From NCBI RefSeq assembly GCF_963678635.1, contig NC_087064.1:57790338-57854337 (forward strand): 64,000 bases of DNA, written 5' to 3'. The stretch is from Symsagittifera roscoffensis. Taxonomy: Eukaryota > Xenacoelomorpha > Acoela > Convolutidae. This document shows positions 31,486 through 41,600 of this stretch, piece after piece (position 1 is the stretch's first letter; each line of letters opens with the position of its first letter). Below the pieces are notes generated by a model that was not told the DNA's origin, did no database searches, and saw only the letters and a list, made by a program, of their open reading frames with translations. A program made the translations under genes and the position numbers.

Positions 31486-32790
31486 GTGCGGAGGTTTTCT
31501 AACAAAAAGTTCGAAGAAGAACATGATGTTCACCGTAACCTGGCCTCGTCAGAGCAGTACTCGAGACCCAGCGAGAAGGGGGAATACCAATACGTGTCAG
31601 GAGTGATGGGAATAGCCTACAACCCCTTCTTAGACTCAGAAACTGGAGGCGCTCACAGAAACCACGAGGTAGCGGAGCTGCTGAAGTTTTGGACAGAAAG
31701 AATAATGGAAATAGACGCGGTGGAAAAAGAGAGGCCGAGCCTGGGCCTGATCCTTGAGAAAACACCGGAGGTGGTGAGCATACCGCGCTCGAACAAGAGA
31801 GTTGAAGTGAACATGGGTGATGGCAATGGCTTGCTGATCACGAACTTGGGAGTGGTATGGAAGCTACTAAGACCCTCCTGGTGCCCACATCCCCATGCGA
31901 GACTGATCGAGGAGACCACCGAAAGGGTGAGGTTAGCTCCTACGGAAGACGAAGATTTGGCGAAGTTGAGTGTGGTGCACAAACTGATCTTACCTCAGCT
32001 GAAGGAGTCAAGCGAAAAGACGAACAATCTCGAGTCAGCAAAGAAGATGGAACCGGGTAGCTGTCTGGATTCTACGTGTGGGAGTGGAGAGCACACTTGC
32101 GATGGACGATCATGTGTCAGAATATTGTCCTTTCAGAAAGAAGATCTGGTTACTTGGTTTGAAGACATCACGGAAAGGGAGAAAAGTGAAGTACAAATAG
32201 TGGCGGAGTGTTACGCGAGAACTACGGTGAAAATAGCGACAGCTCTCGGATTCTTCTCGAGAATGTGTAGTCTGCAGTCACTGGAGAGGCTAGAGTCTGA
32301 GCACCATTTGGTGACGGCGTTGAGCGTGGAATCATGGCCGGGAGTGTTGCAGGTGACTCAAAAACATATCCGGAGCTGGAAGGTTGGTCTCGAGGCAGAG
32401 ATGGGGTTCCCCATGAGCGAAGCTTATGGCCTGCCATTTAACGCAAAATCCCTGGTAGGGTCAATGATGGCCAATTTGTGCGGAAGCCACTACCCACTGC
32501 ACATGGCGATAGTGGAAGTGTCCAGCCAGAAAATATTGGTGGACAAGGCATTCTCAGTGCCCAAGTGCGTGAGGCTGGCTCGGGTATCGCATCACTCGCA
32601 CAAGTTGTTGAGGAAAATCAAAGGGACAGTACCGAGGGAGTTGAGAGATGACTTGAGTGAAATCTGGGGAGAAGAGCTTTTGAAGTTGGAAAGTGAGAAT
32701 ACAAGCGATCACGAGAGACAAAACGTGATCGGAAAGCCTGTGGGGGTACTCCAAACATGGGAGAGAACGACACGATGCATGAGAAAATGA
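31486..32790 (+). CDS. Second block part 3: Cys/His-cluster protein segment (element A)
   Basis: 434 codons, again in the frame of 24763, after the TAG at 31435. The conserved opening VSGVMGIAYNPFLD matches B. A cluster near 32062-32115 has the pattern CX4CX4HXCX4C, identical in spacing in B, and is a candidate zinc site. Later blocks shared with B are VTALSVE.WPGVLQ and KAFSVPKCVRLARVS. The final codons (after about 32740) differ from B because of a one-base frame change; the homologous sequence continues in the overlapping frame starting 32757. Function unknown. Confidence 0.7.
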   Translation: MRRFSNKKFEEEHDVHRNLASSEQYSRPSEKGEYQYVSGVMGIAYNPFLDSETGGAHRNHEVAELLKFWTERIMEIDAVEKERPSLGLILEKTPEVVSIPRSNKRVEVNMGDGNGLLITNLGVVWKLLRPSWCPHPHARLIEETTERVRLAPTEDEDLAKLSVVHKLILPQLKESSEKTNNLESAKKMEPGSCLDSTCGSGEHTCDGRSCVRILSFQKEDLVTWFEDITEREKSEVQIVAECYARTTVKIATALGFFSRMCSLQSLERLESEHHLVTALSVESWPGVLQVTQKHIRSWKVGLEAEMGFPMSEAYGLPFNAKSLVGSMMANLCGSHYPLHMAIVEVSSQKILVDKAFSVPKCVRLARVSHHSHKLLRKIKGTVPRELRDDLSEIWGEELLKLESENTSDHERQNVIGKPVGVLQTWERTTRCMRK

Positions 32791-33647
32791 TGGAGCTTGA
32801 GCCTCTCTTGGAAGCCTCGGGAGAGCGTAACCTCAGAAGCATCGAAATCACCCATGGAGAATGCCCATGCCACTGTTTGGCACAAACGGTGTGGTATCCA
32901 GATCACAAGAACCTTTGCCTGGTGTGGGATATAGAAGAAACTCGGTCGATCGGACTACCGGATCACCGGCAGAAGGTGACGCTCTTAGTAGTGAGTACGA
33001 TGCTGGCTCTGAGATGGATAGATGAGAATATAATGAAGTATCGGGAAGCAGCGACGCCAACGGTTGAATCAATATATGCAATAGACTACAGCAGGAGACT
33101 CGAATTGTTTGAATCTGCGTGCAAAGTATTCGCCATACCAACGGAAGTCAGAAACGTATGGAGCCGCTTGAGGTACTTTCCATGGTTTCGGGCGACGCTG
33201 ACATCTTGGTTGTACATGACAACGAAAAATCACATGAGAAGGCATCAAAAGGAGTATCGACAGTTCCAGGCCGAGATTGGGCCGGAGGCTTTCAAAAGAC
33301 CCTTGTTAGCCCATCGAAATGCGATCACGACAGGATGGAAGAGAGTGGGTAAAATGTCTAGAGACAATACCAAAGCGAGGGAATCGATACTAGAGGAGGA
33401 CTTGGCGAAGAACGTGAGCTTGAGCCTGCACAACTCCTTTTGTTTGAACAGGGAATCTAGAGTGAAGGCACTACCCAACCAGGCAAAGAGGTTGCAGGAG
33501 CAAAGAGAATGGATGCGATCCTATGAACAGCTGAAGGCTTGGGAGGAGATCGTGATCAGCTCCGATGATGAAGAAGAACTGTTGAGACAGTTTGCCGTAT
33601 CCAGTACTTCAGGAGACGGCACCTCTAAGGCGAAGAGTGCGAGATGA
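32757..33647 (+). CDS. Second block C-terminal segment, frame-shifted (element A)
   Basis: 296 codons overlapping the preceding frame by 34 bases. It matches the C-terminal half of B's 38656-36641 product from MMELEPLLEASG onward, including ECPCHCL, AFKRPLL.HRNA.TT and LSLHNSFC.NRES. The tail is acidic (SSDDEEELL). The displaced frame marks a frameshift lesion at about 32740-32757. No domain was recognised. It ends directly before the polypurine tract. Confidence 0.7.
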   Translation: MGENDTMHEKMMELEPLLEASGERNLRSIEITHGECPCHCLAQTVWYPDHKNLCLVWDIEETRSIGLPDHRQKVTLLVVSTMLALRWIDENIMKYREAATPTVESIYAIDYSRRLELFESACKVFAIPTEVRNVWSRLRYFPWFRATLTSWLYMTTKNHMRRHQKEYRQFQAEIGPEAFKRPLLAHRNAITTGWKRVGKMSRDNTKARESILEEDLAKNVSLSLHNSFCLNRESRVKALPNQAKRLQEQREWMRSYEQLKAWEEIVISSDDEEELLRQFAVSSTSGDGTSKAKSAR

Positions 33648-33676
33648 GCGGACGGTTCGAATGGATCTTGAGTCTT

Positions 33677-33691
33677 GAGAGGGAAAGGGGG
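33677..33691 (+). promoter_or_regulatory. Candidate polypurine tract (element A)
   Basis: GAGAGGGAAAGGGGG, 30 bases after the last stop codon, immediately before the presumed 3' LTR. In LTR retroelements this purine run primes plus-strand DNA synthesis. Position and composition fit; no functional evidence. Confidence 0.55.
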
Positions 33692-35577
33692 CTTGAGTGT
33701 GGATCCGGGTGAAACCTGGGTTCACGAAAAAGAAATTTTAACGAATCGAGTATTGTTATTAATATAATATATTTACTATATAAATGAAAATACTGCATGA
33801 CAATTTCCTGATTGAATGGGACAAAAGAAATTTTAAATGATTGGCTTAAAAAGCGAGAATTCAAGGGTGCAGGTGTGTGCAGATTTTGATTGCTGTTTAG
33901 CGATAGTGTGAAAATTTTACATGGCCGTGAATTTTTGGGGTGTAGATAGGCTTAAGTCTGCTGCAAACTTCTGTAAATGACCACTGGCACTGTATCTTGA
34001 GCAACACTCGGTTTTCTGGGACTCACGGGAAGACGACAGCACGCGATGAGGACATCGATCTCGAGTCCGGGGAGTATGTGCCAGTCGGTCATATTTGGAA
34101 GTTTGACCTTGAGAGAAGCAAAAAACACTTGATTTTGGAGAGAAATTTAATTTTTCAAAAATTCGAATGGAGCATGTCATGCACGATTTTCTCGCGATAA
34201 CTAAAAATCAAAAAAGAGAAGTCAGAACGTTCGAGTGAAAAACGCGGGAAAGTTGCAAGAGAAATCGGTAGGAAATTGCTATTCGCAATTTCCATCATAG
34301 TGAACAAGAGTAGAGCTGTCCCATCTGAAATAGAGGACAGAGTATTCCCGAGAGAACGATTATTTGAGCTGGACCAGAGTGAACCTTCGACGGAAAGGTG
34401 GACAACTTGAGTGTCCCAAGGGTTCACGAGAAACTATATCCTAGAGTTAAGACTTGTCCTCGTTATTGCAACTGATAAACATTAAAACTCATTTAGTTAC
34501 ATTATTTAATTCTTGAGTTAATTACCGACTGAAGTACTTCCCCTTCTTGAGTGTGCTACAATGTGAGTACTAATTTAAATTTCTAGAGTGTGTTTTATAA
34601 TTGTTATGTTGAGGTAAGGCGAGTTTTAGGTTGATCCATCTGAAATGGATCAAAGTCCTACTGTCTAATAAAAAGTAACTTAACGGATTGTTCCAACCCG
34701 GTTTTTAACGGCGTTCATGTATTTTGGGTATCTAGAGACCTAAGTATGGGGACGTTTCTAATTCTAGAGTGGGGGGATATTTTAGTAGTAGCCTTTAAGC
34801 TGTAACGGGTCGTAGTCTCATGTCACAAACGAACCGAACTGGCTCCGACCGTTCTTGAGGTAGAAAAACACAAGAGATGTGTCCCTGACCCTTGAGCCAG
34901 TGGTTATAGGGCCTATTTTTCTTAAGCCTCATGTGTGACTGCAGTAGACGAATGTTACAAAAAACACGTCACGACCTTGAATCTTCGCGAACACTGAAAA
35001 CCGCGAAAATTAAACCAGACCGCTTTTCGCTAGAAAACAGCAACATCGACTCTCAATAGTGAAGAAAAAGCGTGAGAACTGTATTGAAATCGAGACTGTC
35101 CGAATTGTAACGATTTTAACTGTACAATCGTAACCGAGCACTTCTCGAGAATAAAGTTCGTTTTCAGATAATGAGAAGCTAGGAGTTGAGGGAAATGGTT
35201 GATCCATCTCCGATGGGTATGATGATTTTTATCTACTGAAGAAAAACAATAGAAATATAATAAATCGCATAGCATAGCAACAGTTAATTAAAATTTTTAT
35301 CTGAAAAATACAGAACAGAAACAGACAATTTCAATATAGTAAAAATGCACAGCATCAAACCATCCAAAACGGTGTGCAACGACAGGCCGAGTTGTGATAC
35401 TCGGTAACCATGATTGTAATATAAAAAATAAGTGGTAGACCTGTTTTTTAGGAGTGACCTCGTGGTCTGGGGATACTGAGACCCAGTCATGAGCTCACGA
35501 TTTTGCATGTAACTAAGTTAATCGGCTTGTCTGGCCGATAGCCAAAAAACTGTAATGACTTTGTCGACCCGAAGCGC
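33692..35577 (+). mobile_element. 3' LTR-like region of element A (3' end truncated)
   Basis: Non-coding region after the polypurine tract. It contains one GTCCGGGGAG decamer (34065), an AATAAA at 34667, a gatccat..atggatc hairpin near 34632, and, at 35160-35577, the core shared with the LTR regions at 57460-57890 and 17776-18195. Sense orientation agrees with element A and with B's 5' LTR. The left limit is inferred from the tract position. The right part is lost where a LINE fragment begins at about 35578. Small open frames here are not supported. Confidence 0.5.
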
Positions 35578-35822
35578 AACTAATGTCGTTGTGTTTTTCT
35601 TTTACTTCTTTGCCAAAATGGCCGTTTCTGACGTTTCTCAGAAATGTTACGTCATCACTTCGAATTTTTAAAATTTTAAAATACCCGAATATTCTAGCCC
35701 TCACCGTTTGGCCAATCGTTCCAATAACGTTCTTAATTCTTAATAATCATCAATCCGGAAGGCTCGCTGCTAAAAATTCGAATTCTGCAGAGATTGCATT
35801 TTTCACATTCTGGTCGACAGTC
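35578..35822 (-). mobile_element. LINE 3'-end fragment between the two giant elements
   Basis: Matches 58125-58410 on the same strand (aaaatggccgtttc, tttctcagaaatgt, tattctagccctcaccgtttgg, attctggtcga). It is more loosely like the LINE 3' ends at 14741-15090 and 18377-18725. It separates the truncated A LTR from B's 3' end, marking an insertion or rearrangement point. Confidence 0.5.
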
Positions 35823-36543
35823 CGATACTCCCCGGACAGTCCGGTCAATGTCCTCATTGAATCGCACTATGTTCTAAATGATTACAGTGTCATCGAACAG
35901 AATTTACAAAATGCACGAAATTACTTTTATCTACGTCACATCGACTCACTGCAGAATATAAATGGCATCATACTACATCACTATAGCCTTCAAATTCTTT
36001 CACCAATCTGCACATTGAGGATATGACTTAAGATAAAACATATTTTCTGACTTCCAGTGTCAATGTCCCGATTGAAACTTTTTCTCCTAGATTTAAAAGG
36101 TCTTGGCTTGCAGGACAGTCCTGCCAACCAACAAGCTAAAATTATCCTACTATGCTCCTTCCCTTCGGAAATCTTGCTTGTTTATTGCCCTGAATATTAA
36201 AACTAAGAAACTTTGTGGTTAGAAAGAACAATGCAACAACCTCCCTCCTCAAGAAGTTACTCAAGTTTTTCATGTCACCACAAAGTGATCAGTCTTCCTA
36301 AGTGATTAAAAACAATCATGCAGGCTTGAATATTTATATATACTCTTCTCTTAAGCCTTTCTAAATAGATAATAAGTGTCTCTAAAGCCACTTCAACTAA
36401 AACCAAAATGCAAATTTATAAATGCAACAATTTCAAAACTCAACTAAATGTTTCAGTTTTCAATTACAACTTGGTTGCTTGGTTTCTCACTTGAGTTTTT
36501 CACACACATAAAACAATTCTGAGTTTTAACTTTTCTTCATCAT
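35823..36543 (-). mobile_element. 3' non-coding end of element B, possible LTR remnant
   Basis: Element sense is minus. It follows a purine-rich run (36544-36566) after the last stop. It contains a TATA-like gtatatataaata (near 36330) and one GTCCGGGGAG decamer (35828-35837, minus strand). It does not show the LTR core seen at 57460-57890, so it is either the first part of a truncated LTR or 3' UTR. Confidence 0.35.
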
Positions 36544-36566
36544 CCCTTTGTTCTCTTCTTTTTTCG
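36544..36566 (-). promoter_or_regulatory. Candidate polypurine tract (element B)
   Basis: On the minus strand a 20-base-plus purine-rich run (core gaaaaaagaagagaacaaag) lies about 75 bases after the stop at 36641. Position matches the tract of element A. Several other purine-rich runs lie nearby, so the exact primer site is uncertain. Confidence 0.35.
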
Positions 36567-36640
36567 TCGTTTAGAAGTTCTAAAACTTCTAAATTCTTCT
36601 AATTTTCTTTCTTGCTGCCTCTTGTTTTCTCGACCATTCA

Positions 36641-38656
36641 TCAATGCTCCATTTCCTCCTCCTGTGACACTGACTCCGCACTCTCGGTTTCCGTGTCTTG
36701 TAGCAAGTCATTGACTATCCTGACGCTGTTGGAAGCCGTCCTCCAACACTTCTGCTCTTCCACCCTCTGTTTACAGCAAGGTAGGGGATCCACGTTTGAT
36801 TCTCTGTTTCTACAGAAGCTGTTGTGGAGACACAACGTCACGTTTCTCTCCAAATCTTCTCTCAGCATCTCTGCCTTCTCATTTCGACTACGCTCGCTCG
36901 TCCTGGAAATTCTTTTCACAGCGGTGGTCACTGCATTCCGATGGGTCACGAAAGCTCGCTTGAAAGCTCCTGCCCCAATGTCCAGCTGATATTCACTGTA
37001 CACTCTGCCATGTTTCGACATATGCTTTTTCGCATACTCGTACGACCATGCAGTCATGTTAGCTCTGAACCATGGCATCAATCGTTTTCTTGCCCATATC
37101 TTCTTCACTTCCATCGGAATGTTTAGAACTTTGCACATTGTCTCAAAAAGATCTAAATCTTTTAGACAATCTAATTTCTGCAATTGTTCTCTCGTCGGTG
37201 CCTCCTGTCTATTATTTTCTCTCACATGAGCTTCCAGCCATCGTATCGCCATCATAACTCCCACTATCACTATTCTTATGGGCTGTGATGAATCTGGTAA
37301 ACCCATGGAGAGCAGCTCTCCAGAGTCCCAGATCAACACCAGATTACTACGCTCGGGATACCACCAGATCTGCAGCAAGCAGTGGCAAGGAAACTCGTCA
37401 TGTGTCAACATGATGCTCCTCCAATTCCGTTTTCCCGAGGCTTCCAGCAATGGTTCCACTTCCATCATCACTCGGTGGATCTCATCATTCTCATCTACTG
37501 CATTGTAATCTGTGACAGTTGATCCTCCCTGTTTCTGTTTTTCAAAGTCACTGAAGTTCCCGCTCACATATCCCATGAACTTCTTTCCTAGTATTGACTC
37601 CAGCTCTTCTTTGGTTCTCTCTGGAATTGCTGAGAACATCTTACATAGTAACTCGTAAGACTTTTCAGACATCCTCGCTAATCTCACACACTTCGGCACT
37701 GAGAAGGCTTGATCCACAATCGTTCTTGTACTCTTTACGTCCACAGCTACAAAATGTACAGGATATCTGCTCTTGCACATTGGAGCCAACGTTGAGCCCA
37801 CCAAATATCGTGCTCCTGATGGTCTACAATAAGTTTCGCTGTGTCTGATGTTCATCTCTGTTTCGATTGCTTCCCTCCATTTTCTTATATACTTCTGCTC
37901 AGTCTGCAGAACTCCTGGGAATACTTCTACGCTGATGGCTGTGACCATCTCATGTTTTTGTTCTAGACTCAATAGTGACTCTAAAGAACCAAACATGCTG
38001 TAGAATCCTAGTGCTGTCACTAGATTCACATCGGTTCCTCCATGGCAATCTGCTATCAGTTCCGTTTCCGTTCTTGCTTTCATCACTACATTTCTAAACA
38101 ATACTGTCAACTGCTTGTGTTGTTTCTCCAGGGTTTTCACACAGTCTAGACTTCCACAAACGTGACCCTCTAGTCCACAGACTTCCGCCAGACAGCTACC
38201 AGGTTTGACCCAGTCTTCTGGTCCCCAGCCAGGCAACTCCACTTTATCTTCTCCGTTGCTCTTAGAGGCTGTTATCATCACATTATATATGATGTTGAGG
38301 TCACGCAGGTTACAGTCCGCATTCAGTTCCCTCATGTCTTGTGTCGCCCGTAATATTGAGTCAGCGTTGGGACTAGGACACCATGATGGCTTCATCAATT
38401 CCCACACTGCCATCAAGCTCGTTCTCAGTAATTCATCTGAGAATCCCAACCCAAATTCCACTCTCTTGTCGGATTTTGGTACTGAAGGTGCAGTCACCTC
38501 TTCTTCCAAGACCAGTCCCAATTTGGCCTGTGAATTGTTGACGCTTTTAATCGTTACAATTCTGGACGTCCAGAATCTTAGTAACACCGCCTGCTCATAA
38601 TCAAAGAAGCAACCACTCAGGAAAGGATTGTATGCTATCCCTATAATCCCGGACAC
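36641..38656 (-). CDS. Second block C-terminal segment with Cys/His cluster (element B)
   Basis: 671 codons, uninterrupted in B; it corresponds to 31600-33647 in A. The opening (SGIIGIAYNPFLSG) is conserved. A cluster around residues 153-172 has C, C, H, C, C in CX4CX4HXCX4C spacing, as in A, a likely metal site not matching a zinc-finger class I know. Conserved downstream blocks include VTAISVEVFPGVLQ, AFSVPKCVRLARMS, EVEPLLEASG and LCLHNSFCRNRES. The tail is acidic. It lies in the same frame as the preceding segment, separated by a single TAA at 38668-38666 where A has a Glu codon, so the start Met is not necessarily the natural one. Confidence 0.75.
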   Translation of the reverse strand: MSGIIGIAYNPFLSGCFFDYEQAVLLRFWTSRIVTIKSVNNSQAKLGLVLEEEVTAPSVPKSDKRVEFGLGFSDELLRTSLMAVWELMKPSWCPSPNADSILRATQDMRELNADCNLRDLNIIYNVMITASKSNGEDKVELPGWGPEDWVKPGSCLAEVCGLEGHVCGSLDCVKTLEKQHKQLTVLFRNVVMKARTETELIADCHGGTDVNLVTALGFYSMFGSLESLLSLEQKHEMVTAISVEVFPGVLQTEQKYIRKWREAIETEMNIRHSETYCRPSGARYLVGSTLAPMCKSRYPVHFVAVDVKSTRTIVDQAFSVPKCVRLARMSEKSYELLCKMFSAIPERTKEELESILGKKFMGYVSGNFSDFEKQKQGGSTVTDYNAVDENDEIHRVMMEVEPLLEASGKRNWRSIMLTHDEFPCHCLLQIWWYPERSNLVLIWDSGELLSMGLPDSSQPIRIVIVGVMMAIRWLEAHVRENNRQEAPTREQLQKLDCLKDLDLFETMCKVLNIPMEVKKIWARKRLMPWFRANMTAWSYEYAKKHMSKHGRVYSEYQLDIGAGAFKRAFVTHRNAVTTAVKRISRTSERSRNEKAEMLREDLERNVTLCLHNSFCRNRESNVDPLPCCKQRVEEQKCWRTASNSVRIVNDLLQDTETESAESVSQEEEMEH

Positions 38657-38665
38657 ATAGCTATA

Positions 38666-41600
38666 TTACTTCTTCTTGATCGGTCCACAGTATTCACTGG
38701 AATTCGGCAATGCTCCCATAGATTCTTTAGTGAGCCTCAACTCCTTGTTTGAGAATCTCCTGATCTCGTCTATCTTTTTCATGGGTTCCAATTCTTCAGG
38801 TTCTTTCATGTTCACCCTCATCGGTTTACTTTGCTGCATATCCAGCATTGCTAGTAAGAACATGGCTTTCGCTCGCTCATCGCCTTCCCTCAACATTTTA
38901 ACACAAGTGTTTAATGCAGGTACTGAAATCTGCTCTATCAGGAATCGAATGAAACAGAGAGCGTCTCTCCGCTTTGCACACGCTACTGCTGCTCCCTCCT
39001 GGACTATCAGATCCCTCAGATTCGTCATAAGGAAAACTTTTTCTCCCTTTGATCTCTTCCTTTCTTCTGAATCATATTCTTCGCGAGTCAGTCCCATCAT
39101 GCACCAGGCGAGCCTGAGTTGTAATTCTGTCCTTACGTAAGGTACTGCCACGAGAGCATGTATTCTTGGCGTAGTCCTCATTTCTTCTTCGAAATACCTC
39201 AATACTACTGCTTTCCATGGAAGGCTCACCAACTGCTCGATCGTCTCCGCCTGTACGTCAGACGACGCCAAAGTTCCGTACGCCTTCTGCTTGAGGGTGG
39301 TGCCTTGCAACATTGTTTCCAGATAACCCTCCATGGCTTTTTCTTCTTCCAGGGCCATTACATGCCCTCTAGCCGAGTTTCGGTATTCCAACATTTCCAT
39401 GTATCCACCGGTGGGTTCATCTATCGACACTGTCTCAGACACTGTCAGTCTGTTGTATTCCACTGGTGTTAGTTGTCCTGCAACACTTCCCTTTCCATGA
39501 TCCATGGGAGATGGCTTGAAGTCCCTCATTTTACTCTCTCCACATTGACTGAGTATTTCCATTTCTAAAGCCGCTCCAGTCAGAGTGCGGTCACTCCTTT
39601 TGGATTTATAACCGGTTGACTTTATTCCCGCCATGAGAATGGGTGGCACCATCGCTATATCAGTTAATATTCTATCTGTGCCAGACAATTGATAATCACC
39701 TTGCCCCAAATCCATGACTTCCTCGACTCGTTTTCTTTTCGCTGAGTTACCAGCTTTCATCGATATTTCCGAATCCACTTTCGTCTTTCCAATCTTCCTC
39801 GGCATCACTCTGCTGCCTAACTTCATTTTCATCGCATTGATTTTATCAATCACCATTTTCGATCGCATCGTTCCTCTCCTGGTCCTTGACAGGTACACCA
39901 CCTCTCCTTCATTGTCCTGCGGTGTCATCTTGATGGGAGAATTCGCTTCACTCTCATCAGTGGCTGAGTCGATCAATAACTCACTCAGTCTCCCTTCACA
40001 CTCATCAAGCTTGTCAAGTACTTCTCTCATCAAGGGTAGATTGAGACCGGTTTTGAGAATGGACTGGGTCCCATAGCTCTGAATCACAGTCCAGACTTCT
40101 TCCATGAACGCCACTCTGTCCAGCTTACATCCCGTCCTACTCTCGTGGTCTCGGTGATGTACTTCCCATTCTTCTTCGGGTAGCGTTCCCAAGAAAGGTA
40201 CTCTGGCTGAGGCCTCTATTCTTCTCCTTCGAGGTGATTCCATAAGGATTCTCTGGTCGTTATTTCTTGAATTTCCAGGAGAGCTGCTCTCCGGCAAATT
40301 CCGTTTCATTTCCTCAAAGGCTGACGGAGGTTCCAGTGTCGAGATGCCTTCATCCGCTGGCTCAGTCGTTTCCAACGTGTCTGCATTATTCTCAAGATCA
40401 CTGAAGATATTGAAATCCAGGCTGGATGTTCCTCCTGTCGATGCCCTGTCGTCTTCCCCACCAGCTTGATCTTGTTGCATGGGTTCTTCCGTCTGACGGC
40501 TTCCACCCTGTCCGTCATCTCCTTCTGACTTGTCCTTGTTCGAGCTCGATGGTCCTTGTTCGTCATTGTCAGCTTCTTCCTGGAATCTCGGTATGAGCAA
40601 TGTACCGGCTGATTTATCTTCCTCTTCTCCATGGACCACTTTGATTTCTTCGCAGCCGAAGGGTGCTAGGAAAATTCTCGTCTGCAATACTCCCGCAGCT
40701 TTCATCTCTTTTCTCACACTGGTCAGGATTACTGAGGCTTCAGGCAATTCAGTCCTGCCTCTCATCCTCATTGGAGCTAAGCCTAGTCCCCTCCATTCCT
40801 CATCAAATCCTTCAGGCTTGGGAGTAGCAGCGTTGCTTATTCGCCTTCTCGTCGCTTGATCCGTGTACGCAAATCGTGTGTACTGTAACACGGCGGCATT
40901 TCTCCCCACGAAGTATGGATCCATCGTCGCCGAGAAATTCCCTATTCTCCTTTCATTGGTTTCGAATGCTCTCAACCTAGGAGTTTGTACTACGGAGACT
41001 GCTCCGAGCAACATCCTTCTTATCAGAGGGAATTCAGGGATTGCTTCGGGTAGCTTCTTGTAATCGCCCCAGTCCTTCGTCTCTTCTCTCACCTTGTGAT
41101 ACGCTGCTGTGAGACGAGGCACTCTGGTCATTTCACCATTCGTTTTGTCATAGGGCCTCAGATTCCAAAGCTTTGGAAACACCTCGATGTGCCCTCTTTC
41201 TACTTCTCCCATGCGGTCACAGAAGTGATCGTCGAAATTGATGACTGTCATCTCTGGCTCCGATATTTTCGCAAATAACAGATCTTCACTCATGAGCTCT
41301 CGCAATGCGTGCTGCTCACACCAGTTCAGTGTACTACCGTCCACTGTCGATATGAGGTTCAGGTGCAACACCGACCTCCTATATGCTTCCACTTTAACGT
41401 CAGGGAACGCAAAGGTGACTGCTGGTCCATAGATCACTGTCACGAACTCCGTGACTCCTCTGATCAGCGCCAAGGGATCGATTCTCATAGCTAAGCTCAA
41501 ATCTGTTAACAGCGGCATGCCTCCAACATGTCGTCTAACATCTTCCTCTCTTTCAATTGTCTCGTCTTCTCCGGTTCCAAAGCGATTCTGCTGCAAGAGA

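Larger units (their letters stand above)
20725..35577 (+). mobile_element. Giant Ty3/Gypsy-type retroelement A, 5'-truncated
   Basis: Coding order on the plus strand: late pol spacer, integrase and macro-like domain (20689-24243); a spacer with splice signals; then an about 8.9-kb second coding block (24763-33647), a polypurine tract and a long LTR-like region. Compared with element B it starts in the middle of pol, just after RNase H, so gag, protease, RT and RNase H are absent. The left junction is at about 20725-20735, against LINE-derived sequence. The right end of the LTR is cut by a LINE fragment at about 35577. The element is clearly more GC-rich than the AT-rich host flanks. One frameshift and two in-frame stops break the second block. 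Confidence 0.8.
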
